From contig NZ_BBCD01000003.1 in assembly GCF_001311865.1 (NCBI RefSeq), forward strand, positions 62,001-126,000: 64,000 bases of DNA, read 5' to 3'. The DNA is from Piscibacillus salipiscarius JCM 13188. GTDB taxonomy: Bacteria > Bacillota > Bacilli > Bacillales > Alkalibacillaceae. The notes under the pieces were generated by a model that had not been told where the DNA came from, did no database searches, and was given only the letters and a program-made list of their open reading frames with translations. This document shows positions 18,231 through 27,083 of the stretch, one piece after another. The position numbers and the translations under genes are program-made. Each line of letters starts with the position of its first letter. Positions within the stretch are counted from its first letter, which is position 1.

Positions 18231-18260
18231 AAAAACCCCACTAGATAATCTAGCAGGGTT
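18231..18260 (-). terminator. Terminator of the acidic secreted protein gene
   Basis: AACCCTGCTAGA and TAGTGGGGTT pair around a short loop, followed on the minus strand by TTTTTTATG. Confidence 0.85.
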
Positions 18261-18267
18261 AATATCA

Positions 18268-19286
18268 TTAATCTTCTTCACGGTCGTCATCTTCGCCATC
18301 TTCTTCGTCATCATCATTATCTTCGTCTTTATCTTCTTTGTCTTCTTCATCGTGATCGTCTTCGCGTTCTGCTTCTTCACGATCATCCTCATCGTCACGG
18401 TCTTCTTTTTCATCTAGATCTTCTATCTTTTCTTCCAATTTTTCTAAAGCCTTCTCAGCTTTCTCTTCAGCTTTAGATTTAGCTTTTTCTGTTTTCCATT
18501 CTAATTTACTTAGAATCTTTTCAATTTTACGCTCGGCTTTATCGATTTTTTCTTCTGCTTTTTCTTCACTTTCAGCCTTAGCTAATTCACGCTCTAATTC
18601 AGCGATAACTTTAGCTAGCTCACGATCTGCCTCTTCTTTTGCCTTATCTAACTTTTTAGTTGCTTGTTCTTTTTCTTTCGCTAACTTACGTTCAGTTTCC
18701 TTAACTTTCTTTTCTGCTTCGTCTTTACTTTCATGTTTTTCTTTTTCTTCATCTTCTTCTACAGGTTCATCAGTTGTATCCTCTTCACTTGTACTTTCTT
18801 CTTCTGTTGTATCATCGTCGTGTTGTACTAGAACCTGTTCTAATTCGTCTTTAGTTTCCTGAGATAACTCTTCATGATTTATAAGTTCTTCAAGACTAAT
18901 TGCTTGCTGTTCTTTATTTTTTTCCACCGTTTCTTCTACTTCTGTAACGTCTTCACCTTCAGCCTTTGCCGCCTCAAGGTTTTTCTTAATTTCTTCTAAA
19001 TGCTGCTCATATTCTTTAAATAGCTCATCAACTTCTTCTTGGCTATCCATTTCAATAAGTTCTTTAATTTCTGCTAACCTTTCTTCTGCAAACCCATCCT
19101 GAAGCAAAGCCTTAATTGTTTTGTCCTCAGTCAATTCATACTCAGCTTGTTCCATAAAGCGACTCATATGGTAGACTTCTGAATCTGGACTAACATAAGA
19201 CTGATCTTCTGTTGGATTCTCTTCTGCCTGAACAGCCCCTCCAATTAACAATGTACTCGTTATTAGAGCAAATAAAACTTTTTCAA
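18268..19286 (-). CDS. secreted coiled-coil protein with Asp/Glu-rich tail (DUF5667-like)
   Basis: About 338 residues. A signal peptide LKKVLFALITSTLLIGGAVQ-A is restored by one extra A in the A5 run near 19279; without it the frame opens only at 19251. The start is probably TTG 19286 (GATGAGG upstream); ATG 19295 sits too close to its site. Residues ~35-75 (VYHMSRFMEQAEYELTED) resemble DUF5667. The middle is a long Lys/Glu coiled coil. The last 55 residues are almost only Asp, Glu, Arg and Lys. Likely cell-wall or extracellular, possibly ion-binding. Confidence 0.7.
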
Positions 19287-19301
19287 TTTCCTCATCCCTT
19301 C

Positions 19302-19812
19302 CTAATTTTTTAATTTAACTGCTGATTGGAATTCTTTAATGGTGTCACTAAGTTCATCAAACTGATTCTTATTAGCTAAGAAAGAAAGTACCAACGTCTG
19401 CTGACCATTTTGTTTAAGATAAACTTCTGTTTTAATGCTTTCTTTATTTTTCGATTGGTAGGAAAAGTAATCTTCCTCTTCCTCAATCACTTCTACATCT
19501 CCCGCACCTGCAATCAGTTCATCTTTAATTTGATTAAAACTTTTTTGTGTATCAAATATTGTCACAATTGCTTTTATGTGTTGGTGATTGAAACTGACTG
19601 TTAAAGGGTTCTTTTCTTCTTTTCCTACTGACCAACCAGAAGTATCTTTAACTATAAGTGCACCATTTTCATATAAGACTTTACTAGAATTGTCTTTTTC
19701 TACCTGCTCTTCTTTGTTATCTTGAGGCTCATCCTTTTTTCTTCAGCATCAGCCCCACAACCAGATAGAACAATCAATCCAGTAATCAAAAATAAATCCA
19801 CTTGTTACGCAT
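19302..19812 (-). CDS. putative lipoprotein, two frame breaks
   Basis: Start at 19812 (MRNKWIY) with GGGAGAGG 7 bases upstream. One added T near 19787 and one added A near 19737 restore a signal peptide LITGLIVLSGC with lipobox LSGC, a Glu/Lys/Asp linker, and a beta-rich domain (VLYENGALIVKDTSGWSVGK; FDTQKSFNQIKDELIAGAGD). About 170 residues. I do not recognise the family. It is the first gene of a pair with the downstream acidic protein. Confidence 0.6.
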
Positions 19813-19879
19813 TTATGTACCTCTCCCTCAATCAAACTACTCATACATTTCGGGATTCTTCAAAATTTGTGTGGGCTTT

Positions 19880-20519
19880 TTACTTTTTTCCACTCCATTC
19901 GTCGAAAAATTCTGCTAAAAATTGTTTCATCATGTTATGTCGTTCTTTTGCGATATTATACCCCGTTCTAGTATTCATAAGGTCTTTTAATTTTAGGAGT
20001 TTTTCATAAAAATGATTGATGGCAGTTCCATCACGTTTGCTATATTCTTCTTTAGTCATACCTTCCCGAGGTTCCACATCAGGGTGATGTATTAGATTGC
20101 CCTTTGAACCCGCATAAGTAAAACAACGAGCAATTCCAATAGCTCCAATCGCGTCTAGACGGTCAGCATCCTGAACTACTTTGGCTTCTAAACTAGTTAG
20201 CTTAGGGCCTTGGCCACCTTTATATGAAATGGTCTTAATAATGTATAAAATATGCTCTTGCTGTAGTTGAGGAATTTTAAGATCATCTAACCAATTTTTA
20301 ACACGTTTGAGGCCAGCTTCTTCAGATTCGTTTAGTTTCTCATCAGCTAGGTCATGAAGAAGTGCAGACATTGTACAAATGAATGGATCAGCATTTTCTT
20401 CATCTGCTATTCGATTGGCCAAGTTAGTTACACGCTCAATGTGCCACCAATCGTGACCAGTACCCTCGTTTTCCAGTTCTTTTTTTAACAAAATCTCTCG
20501 TAAGATTTATAGGGTCCAT
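19880..20519 (-). CDS. HD domain phosphohydrolase (YedJ type)
   Basis: About 213 residues. HD-superfamily ligands: GHDWWHIERV (H), SALLHDLAD (HD) and VQDADRLDA (D). The frame breaks in the A7 run near 20487; removing one A joins MDPINLTRDFVKKELENEGT. The resulting ATG at 20519 has AGGAGGGG 7 bases upstream. Predicted metal-dependent nucleotide phosphohydrolase. Monocistronic, divergent from the ykoF riboswitch. Confidence 0.88.
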
Positions 20520-20630
20520 AAGTAACCCCTCCTTTAACTGTACTTTAAATACTAAATAAATTTTTTAACTTTACAAATTATTTTTACATGTTATATTTTT
20601 AAGTGTAAGAAAACTGCATAACCGAATCAA

Positions 20631-20720
20631 CACTAGGGGAGCTACAAGCAAGTGGCTGAGAGGGCAATCGCCCGACCCTTAAAACCCGATCTAGATAATA
20701 CTAGCGTGGGGAAGTGTAGG
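20631..20720 (+). promoter_or_regulatory. TPP riboswitch (THI element)
   Basis: Canonical conserved blocks are present in order: ACTAGGGGAGC (20632), GCTGAGAGGG (20655), GACCCTT (20674), ACCCGATCTAGATAATACTAG (20684) with GCGTGGGGAAGTG following. Binding of thiamine pyrophosphate should shut off the downstream ykoFEDC operon through the terminator at 20758. Confidence 0.97.
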
Positions 20721-20757
20721 AGACTGTCTGAAGTACAGGTGAATTTTCGTACAGGTC

Positions 20758-20788
20758 AACTGCATTCCCACGGGAGTGCAGTTTTTTT
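20758..20788 (+). terminator. Riboswitch-controlled terminator
   Basis: AACTGCA-TTCCC and GGGA-GTGCAGTT form the stem, followed by T7. It lies 32 bp before the ykoF start. Confidence 0.92.
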
Positions 20789-20820
20789 AATTTATAAAAA
20801 ATTATAGGGAGGAGATTTTC

Positions 20821-21408
20821 ATGACAAATCAATGTGGAACAAGTCGTATTGCGGGATGCCAGTTCACCCTTTATCCGATGAGCGACCAATTTGTCGACAT
20901 TATTTTATCGGCGTTAGAAGAAGTCGATACATCAAAAGTCTGGAAAGATACAGACGATGTGAGTACGTGTATTCGCGGAAAAATAGTTCACATTTTTGAT
21001 GTGACAGAGGCCATTTTCCTACACGCAGCAAAAACAGGTGAACATGTTGCCATGAGTGGTACGTTCTCGATTGGCTGCCCAGGGGATTCACCTGGAGATG
21101 TTTATATGGATGAGACGAATGAACCACAGAACCAAGCAAACATCCAAGAGCTAGAGCAAAAGGCTGGATGTAAGTTTTCGCTATACCCAATGGGGCGAGA
21201 AGATTACATGGAACAAATTATGAATCAAATCGATTTGTCAAAAGAGCGTGATGTTAAAGTGAGCGCATCACACTATGCCACTCGTTTAGATGGTGATGTT
21301 AAAAATATCTTTAAAACGTTACGCGAATCTTTTAACCAAGTTCAACAAGAAGTTTCACACGTGACTATGACATTTACGATATCGGCTAATAGCCCATCAA
21401 ACAATTAA
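20821..21408 (+). CDS. ykoF: thiamine/HMP-binding protein YkoF
   Basis: A 195-residue protein made of two ferredoxin-like repeats: CGTSRIAGCQFTLYPMSDQF and its copy AGCKFSLYPMGREDYMEQIM. YkoF binds thiamine and hydroxymethylpyrimidine in the cytoplasm and serves the YkoEDC importer. GGGAGG lies 8 bases upstream. First gene of the TPP-controlled operon; intact. Confidence 0.96.
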   Translation: MTNQCGTSRIAGCQFTLYPMSDQFVDIILSALEEVDTSKVWKDTDDVSTCIRGKIVHIFDVTEAIFLHAAKTGEHVAMSGTFSIGCPGDSPGDVYMDETNEPQNQANIQELEQKAGCKFSLYPMGREDYMEQIMNQIDLSKERDVKVSASHYATRLDGDVKNIFKTLRESFNQVQQEVSHVTMTFTISANSPSNN

Positions 21409-21422
21409 AGGAGAGGTGAACC

Positions 21423-22027
21423 ATGAATCAATGGAAACTTAAAGAGATTGTTTTAATGTCGATTTTAGGTGTTGTTTTGGGTTTATTTATTTAGCATTCT
21501 TTGGTGTTGGAAAAGTTCTATATGGCTTTTTTGCCCCGTTCGGACTTGCTGATATGGGTTATGAAATCATTTATGGCATTTGGTTTATTGTTTCAGTCAT
21601 CGCCGCTTACATTATAAGAAAGCCTGGTGCGGCGTTTTTAGCTGAAATGGTTGCAGCATTAGTTGAAGTCCTAGCAGGGTCAACGACTGGACCTCAGTTA
21701 TTAATCTCTGGTGCCATACAAGGTTTGGGGGCAGAGTTAGCATTCGCAGCGACAAGGTGGAAAGATTATCGCCTGCACATTTTAATGTTATCTGGTGTGG
21801 GTGCAGCTTGTTTAAGCTTTCCGTACCACTTCTTCGCAGGCGGGTTTGATGCTTATGAGAACTGGGTTGTAACCTTATTATTTGTCACTCGAATCATAAG
21901 CGCCATCATCATCACTGGCCTCTTAGGTAAATTCATTAGTGATCAGCTTGCGAAAACAGGTGTCCTTCAAGGCTACGCGTTAGGAAAAGAGATCAAGAAG
22001 CGAAAACGTGATGATCATGTCGCATAG
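21423..22027 (+). CDS. ykoE: ECF transporter substrate-binding subunit YkoE
   Basis: About 201 residues, six membrane helices, S component for a thiamine precursor. The start MNQWKLKEIVLMSILGVVLG has GGAGAGG upstream. One missing T at 21492-21496 breaks the frame; correction joins LFYLAFFGVGKVLYGFFAPF. The rest (IRKPGAAFLAEMVAALVEVL) matches YkoE. It overlaps the ykoD start. Confidence 0.93.
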
Positions 22028-23587
22028 CCCACTAATTACGCTCAAGAACTTCAGCTTCTCTTTTGAAGGACAAGAAAACCAGTAATCAATAACCTTAGTT
22101 TGACCATTAATGAAGGTGATTCGATTTTATTAATAGGCGCAAGCGGTTCAGGTAAAAGTACGCTCGCGTTATGTTTAAATGGGTTATATCCTGATACTGT
22201 CGAGGGGTATGCTTCAGGCGATCTATATTTTCAAGAGACTCATCTTGATAAATTTAAAAAAGGGGAATTGAACCAACGAATAGGAATTGTGTTCCAAGAC
22301 CCCGAAAGTCAATTTTGCATGATAAAAGTTGAAGATGAACTTGCTTTTACGTTAGAAAATTTATCAGTACCTCGAAACCAAATGATTCAAAAAATAGATG
22401 AAGTGCTTGAGCTTATAGGAATGACGGAATATAAACACAGTAACATCCATGAGTTATCTGGCGGGCAAAAGCAAAAAATTGCCTTAGCTGCCGTCTTATT
22501 AATGAAACCTGAACTATTAATTTTAGATGAACCAACGGCGAATCTCGACCCTGTTTCTAGTCTGGAGTTCGTAGGCTTAATCGGTGAACTCCAACAACAA
22601 ATTAATATGAGCATTCTTGTTATTGAGCACCAAGCTGATGACTGGATTGACCTTATGAACCGAGTGATGGTTCTCAACCATAATGGTGAATTGATGGTAG
22701 ACGATGAGCCTCAAAAAGTTTTTCGTGACTATATCACAACGTTAAAAGAAGAAGGATTATTTTTACCTAAAACATCCGATGATCTCTTTAATCAGAAACC
22801 ACCGACTTCGTTTGTGCCAAATACACAGCCATGCCTATCAGTAAATGACTTGTCGTTCTTTAGAAAAAAGAAAAAGGTTCTAAATGGAATATCTTTTGAC
22901 ATTCGCTGCGGAGAACTTGTCGCCATCGTTGGTGAGAACGGGGCCGGGAAATCAACCTTACTTCAGTTAATGGCGAGACTGCTCAAGCCTGAGCGAGGCG
23001 ATATGACGTTCTTAGATCTACCATTAGAAAACTGGAATGAAAGCGAACTTAGAAAACGAACGGGATTCGTTTTTCAAAATCCTGAGCATCAGTTCATCGC
23101 CGATACAGTCTATGATGAGTTAGCTTTCGGCATGAGGTTAAATGGGTTGTCTGAGAATAAAATTAAACATGTCGTTAACCGGTTATTAGAAACGTTTCAG
23201 CTAACAGATCATAAGTTTAGCAATCCTTTCTCTTTAAGTGGTGGTCAGAAACGTCGCTTAAGTGTTGCAACGATGTTAGATGAAAACCCTGATTTACTAT
23301 TATTTGATGAACCAACGTTTGGTCAAGATGCATCGACTACACTTGAACTGATGAAACTAATCACTCAATTAAAACGGCAAGGAACTGCCGTTACAATGGT
23401 TACTCATGACATGGAGTTAGTAGACCAATATGCTGATCGGGTCATTGTGTTAGATCAAGGTGAGATTGCATTGGACGGTAAGCCTAATGACTTATGGAAG
23501 AATGATAACCTTCTAAAACAAGCCCGATTACGCAAGCCTTACCGGATCGAACGAAGCGAGGTGGTTACAATTGGTATCAACCATTAA
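22011..23587 (+). CDS. ykoD: ECF transporter duplicated ATPase YkoD
   Basis: About 525 residues with two complete ABC domains. First: GASGSGKST, LSGGQKQKIALA, LLILDEPTANLD. Second: GENGAGKST, LSGGQKRRLSVA, LLLFDEPTFGQD. Start at ATG 22011 or 22017, overlapping the end of ykoE. A missing A near 22075 breaks the frame; correction gives FEGQEKPVINNLSLTINEGD. Powers uptake together with YkoC and YkoE. Confidence 0.95.
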
Positions 23588-24349
23588 CCCAAGTATTAAA
23601 ATCATTGCAATTGTGATCCCAGGACTCGTGCTTAGTTTAGCTTTTGATATATTAACACCACTTGTATTTTTGGTGTTTTTATTAGTAGTGACATTTCTGT
23701 TTTCAGGAATAATTTGAAGAAGTGGTTTATGTTCTTCATACCCTTATCCTTGTTCTCTCTTGGATTAGCTTGGACATCGATGCTTCATACAGATGAAAAA
23801 TATGCTGGAGGCGAGCTTCTAGTTCATTTTTGGTGGATTGAGATTACGACTGGCAGTTTACAAGTAGGGATTAGTCTGGCTTTAAGGTCGATGTGTTTCA
23901 TTGCACTAACATTACTATTTGCATTAACAACCGACGCAACTAAACTAATGTTAAGTTTGATGCAACAATTGAAACTTCCACCCAAATTAACTTACGGGAT
24001 ATTGGCGGGATACAGATTTTTACCATTGTTTAAACATGAACTAGACCTGTTACGTCAAGCACATCAAGTTAGAGGTGTCAGTCGTACTAAAGGGGTAAAA
24101 GGACGTGTTCAGCGGCTTAAACGCTATATGATCCCGCTACTGGCTAACGCCATTCGAAAATCGGAACGTGTCGCCAATGCAATGGAATCAAAAGGTTTTA
24201 CCGGCAGCCGAAACCGAACACATTATCATGATATAAGAGTTCAGAAACGAGATTGGGTGTTCCTTGCATCCATGGTCAGTGCACTAGCTCTAGCATTCTA
24301 TCTTTCTTACACGTTAGGTTATCTAAATATATTTGGAAGAACCTTTTAA
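23571..24349 (+). CDS. ykoC: ECF transporter transmembrane subunit YkoC
   Basis: About 259 residues. TTG start at 23571 (GAGGTGG 6 bases upstream), overlapping ykoD. A missing base near 23712 breaks the frame; correction joins VTFLFSGI to LKKWFMFFIPLSLF. The coupling-helix motif is ANAIRKSERVANAMESKGF (A-R-G type). EcfT-like scaffold of the YkoEDC importer. Last gene before a strong terminator. Confidence 0.93.
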
Positions 24350-24352
24350 ATG

Positions 24353-24380
24353 AAAAAAACGCGTCCGCGGACGCGTTTTT
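24353..24380 (+). terminator. ykoFEDC terminator
   Basis: AACGCGTCCGCGGACGCGTT is a perfect 20-bp palindrome flanked by A and T runs. Confidence 0.92.
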
Positions 24381-24387
24381 CCTTTTG

Positions 24388-24536
24388 ATATCGGTCAGTT
24401 TTTGACTTATATCGGTCGGTTTTTGGATTTTATCGTTCAGTTCTTCAAAAATATCGGTCACTTTTTTGATTTTATCAGTCGGTTTTCTAAAAATATCAGT
24501 CAGTTTTTAAAATTTATCGGCCACTTTCTAAAGTCG
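24388..24536. repeat. exact 21-bp intergenic array B
   Basis: ATCGGTCAG-like cores begin at 24390, 24411, 24432, 24453, 24474, 24495 and 24516: six consecutive steps of exactly 21 bp. Cores are ATCGGTCAG, ATCGGTCGG, ATCGTTCAG, ATCGGTCAC, ATCAGTCGG, ATCAGTCAG and ATCGGCCAC; linkers between are T/A-rich and differ. The last unit contains the stop codon of the minus-strand remnant (CGATAA). Confidence 0.9.
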
Positions 24537-24656
24537 ACTTGCGTGCGACGACAGCCCAATGATAAGGTCCCGTCTGCACCCAACGAATGCTCTTAAAGTT
24601 AACGTTCCTAAGCATAGAATCTAGTTCACCAACTATTGGATAATCTTCTGTTGAGT
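24514..24656 (-). pseudogene. C-terminal remnant of a SAM-dependent methyltransferase-like protein
   Basis: A 46-codon open stretch reads STEDYPIVGELDSML, then IRWVQTGPYHWAVVARKST. The ending with YHWAVVARK is typical of the last beta strand of class I methyltransferases. It has no start codon: a TAG stands right before it. It follows the DUF4440 gene after 1-2 bases. Either a gene remnant or the tail of a protein broken by more than one error. Family call is tentative. Confidence 0.4.
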
Positions 24657-24657
24657 A

Positions 24658-25005
24658 CTAATTTGTCATCGTCCCTTGATGAAAAAACATCTGCCACTTG
24701 CCGTTGCATTGTCGCCAAATTGAGCTTCTTAATGAGTACTGCTCCGTCTGTTCATTAAATACTTTATAGGTTACATGTGCAACGTCATCTGCCAGTTGAG
24801 TCATGTCAAAGTTAGACAATTGATAGACAACATTTCTCTCGTGACTTTCTCCTTTAAATGCTGCTAATTGGTCTTCTTTATTATAAGTATTCCCTGACGA
24901 CCCATATTCAAAAAAGTCATCAGCCAACAGGTCTTCAAAGTCTTCTTTTCGTTTTAATAATAACTGCTCTTCTAACCCTTTCAGATGATTTTCCAATTTT
25001 TCCAT
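24658..25005 (-). CDS. NTF2-like DUF4440 family protein
   Basis: A 115-residue SnoaL/NTF2-like protein: LLLKRKEDFEDLLADDFFEYG at the start, LRSSIWRQCNGKWQMFFHQGT at the end, typical of DUF4440. GGGGGAG precedes the ATG, 3 bp after the threonine dehydratase stop, so cotranscription is likely. Ligand unknown. Confidence 0.85.
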   Translation of the reverse strand: MEKLENHLKGLEEQLLLKRKEDFEDLLADDFFEYGSSGNTYNKEDQLAAFKGESHERNVVYQLSNFDMTQLADDVAHVTYKVFNEQTEQYSLRSSIWRQCNGKWQMFFHQGTMTN

Positions 25006-25007
25006 AG

Positions 25008-25970
25008 CTACTCCCCCACTACATTTATTAGATCACTAAGTTTATTTAAATCAACGTTACCTCCTGAACTAATACACACTACTTTATCCTTCTGCAAACC
25101 TAAATCACGATATAGCGCTACCGCTACGGTCGTTGCACTTGATGGTTCAATAATTTGTTTAATCCGCTCCATGACAAAGCGAATGGCATAACGAATTTCT
25201 TCTTCACTGACCAACACAAGGTCATCAAGGTATTTTTGCAGAATGGGAAATGTTAAGTCACCAGGTTGAGTTGTTCTTAATCCGTCCGCAATCGTTTGAT
25301 CTGTTCCGTCGGCAGGTGTGACCACGCCTTTTTCCAAAGAAACTTGCGTATCGTTTCCAAGTTCAGGTTCAACCCCGATCACTCGAACACTAGGTTTCTT
25401 CTCTTTTATAGCTGTTAAGACACCTGAGCTTAATCCGCCTCCTCCAACAGGAACAATAACCGTATCAACTTCTTCTACTTGTTCTAAAATTTCTAATCCA
25501 ACTGTGCCTTGACCTGCTATGATGTCAGGGTGATCATAGGGTGGTATAAACACTCCATCTAACTCCGTTGCAAGTTCCTTAGCCCGAGGAATTCTCTCGG
25601 CCGAGGTTGTTCCGCAGTATTCAATTGATCCATTATATTGTTTAATCGCGCTGACTTTACTTTCGCTCGCATCTGTCGGTACAACGATAGTTGCAGGAAT
25701 TTCGAGTTGATTAGCAATGTAGGCAACAGCCTGACCATGATTGCCTGATGAAGCAGCTGTCACAAACTTAGCACCTTCTTCTTTTGCCTGAATAACCCGA
25801 TTCGTTGCCCCTCGAATTTTAAAAGAACCCGTCGTCTGTAAATGCTCTGACTTAATAAATACTTGTGCGCCAACTTTTTCGGATAACTGACGTGATTTTA
25901 AAATGGGGGTTGTTTTAACTGTATCTACAATTCTACCTCGTGCTCTCAAAACATCCTCTAATTGAACCAT
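25008..25970 (-). CDS. threonine dehydratase / serine-threonine ammonia-lyase
   Basis: A 320-residue PLP fold-type II enzyme without the C-terminal ACT-like domain, so the catabolic (TdcB-like) form. PLP lysine in TTGSFKIRGA; phosphate-binding SSGNHGQA; GGGGLSSG; C-terminal SSGGNVD. ATG at 25970 has GGGAG 8 bases upstream. Product is 2-oxobutyrate plus ammonia from threonine; a serine racemase activity cannot be excluded. Intact. Confidence 0.92.
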   Translation of the reverse strand: MVQLEDVLRARGRIVDTVKTTPILKSRQLSEKVGAQVFIKSEHLQTTGSFKIRGATNRVIQAKEEGAKFVTAASSGNHGQAVAYIANQLEIPATIVVPTDASESKVSAIKQYNGSIEYCGTTSAERIPRAKELATELDGVFIPPYDHPDIIAGQGTVGLEILEQVEEVDTVIVPVGGGGLSSGVLTAIKEKKPSVRVIGVEPELGNDTQVSLEKGVVTPADGTDQTIADGLRTTQPGDLTFPILQKYLDDLVLVSEEEIRYAIRFVMERIKQIIEPSSATTVAVALYRDLGLQKDKVVCISSGGNVDLNKLSDLINVVGE

Positions 25971-26148
25971 CAACAGCACTCCCTACTTTTGAGTTAGTTT
26001 ATAGTTTCCCTTTTTGAACATATTATGTCAACACTTCAACAAATCTGTGATGAAAGTCTTACAAAAGAGTTAACTCGGTTCAAATGTGGTATATGGTCTA
26101 TATACAATAAAAGTGGAGCTTAAACATGAAGGTATGGAGTGATTGCTC

Positions 26149-27083
26149 ATGATATATAAAAATTATTGTATTTAATATTGATTGGAGGATTTTTCCTTCT
26201 TCTGACTGGTTGTAGCGAGTTAACAGTATTAGACCCTAAAGGTCCAGTTGGTCAAAACCAAAAAGACCTTATCGTTTATTCCCTTTGGTTTATGTTAGGA
26301 ATTGTCGTAGTGGTCTTTGTTTTATTTGGATTTATGGTTATTAAATATCGTGATCGACCTGGTCGTGGCGACAAAGATTATAATCCAGAAATTCACGGGA
26401 ATTTAAAAATTGAAATACTTTGGACAGCAATCCCGTTAATTATTGTGACGTTACTGTCCATACCAACTGTTGAGACATTATTTGATTTAGAAAAGCCACC
26501 TAAGTCATCAAGTGAACAAGAACCGCTTGTGATTCATGCGACATCAGCAGATTGGAAATGGTTCTTTAGTTATCCGGAACAAAATATCGAAACAGTCAAT
26601 TATTTACACATACCAACTGACCGTGCAATCGAATTCCGACTAACTTCAGCGGATTCGATGGCTGCTTTATGGATCCCGGCCCTTGGTGGTCAAAAATATA
26701 ATATGGCTGGTATGCAGACTGTTCTATACCTTCAAGCAGATGAAGTAGGCGTATACGATGGGCGAAACTCCAATTTTAATGGTGAGGGTTTCTCTCTTCA
26801 GACCTTCAAAGTACACGCTGAACCTGAAGAAGAGTTTAACAATTGGGTTAGTCAGATACAGAATGAAAAGCCTAAATTAACACAGGAGCAATATAATCAA
26901 CTATTAAAACCGGGAATTACTGGAGAAATGGCTTTTTCTAATACCCACCTAGATTGGGTTGATCATAGCACAATGATGAATAGTGATTATTCAATCAATC
27001 GACATTTAGGTGCTTATGACAAACACCTTCATATTAAAAGTTTAACTGAATACGAGGAAGAAGGTGACGATGATGAGTCTTGA
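26149..27083 (+). CDS. qoxA: aa3-type quinol oxidase subunit II
   Basis: About 312 residues. Start ATG 26149 with GGAG 8 bases upstream; one missing A at 26158-26162 splits the signal peptide, which restored reads LLYLILIGGFFLLLTGC (lipoprotein). Two membrane helices (LWFMLGIVVVVFVLFGFMVI, IPLIIVTLLSIPTVETLF) and a cupredoxin domain without the CuA ligands, as expected for a quinol rather than cytochrome c oxidase. Head of qoxABCD. Confidence 0.94.

Noticed and set aside
18213-18413. Lys/Met-rich 66-residue open frame
   Set aside because: Shadow of the Asp/Glu-rich tail of the secreted protein in another frame.
24276-24596. Open frames on both strands across array B (heptad-repeat peptides)
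   Set aside because: They follow from the 21-bp (7-codon) period. Neither has a convincing ribosome binding site, and the minus-strand one runs through the ykoC terminator.
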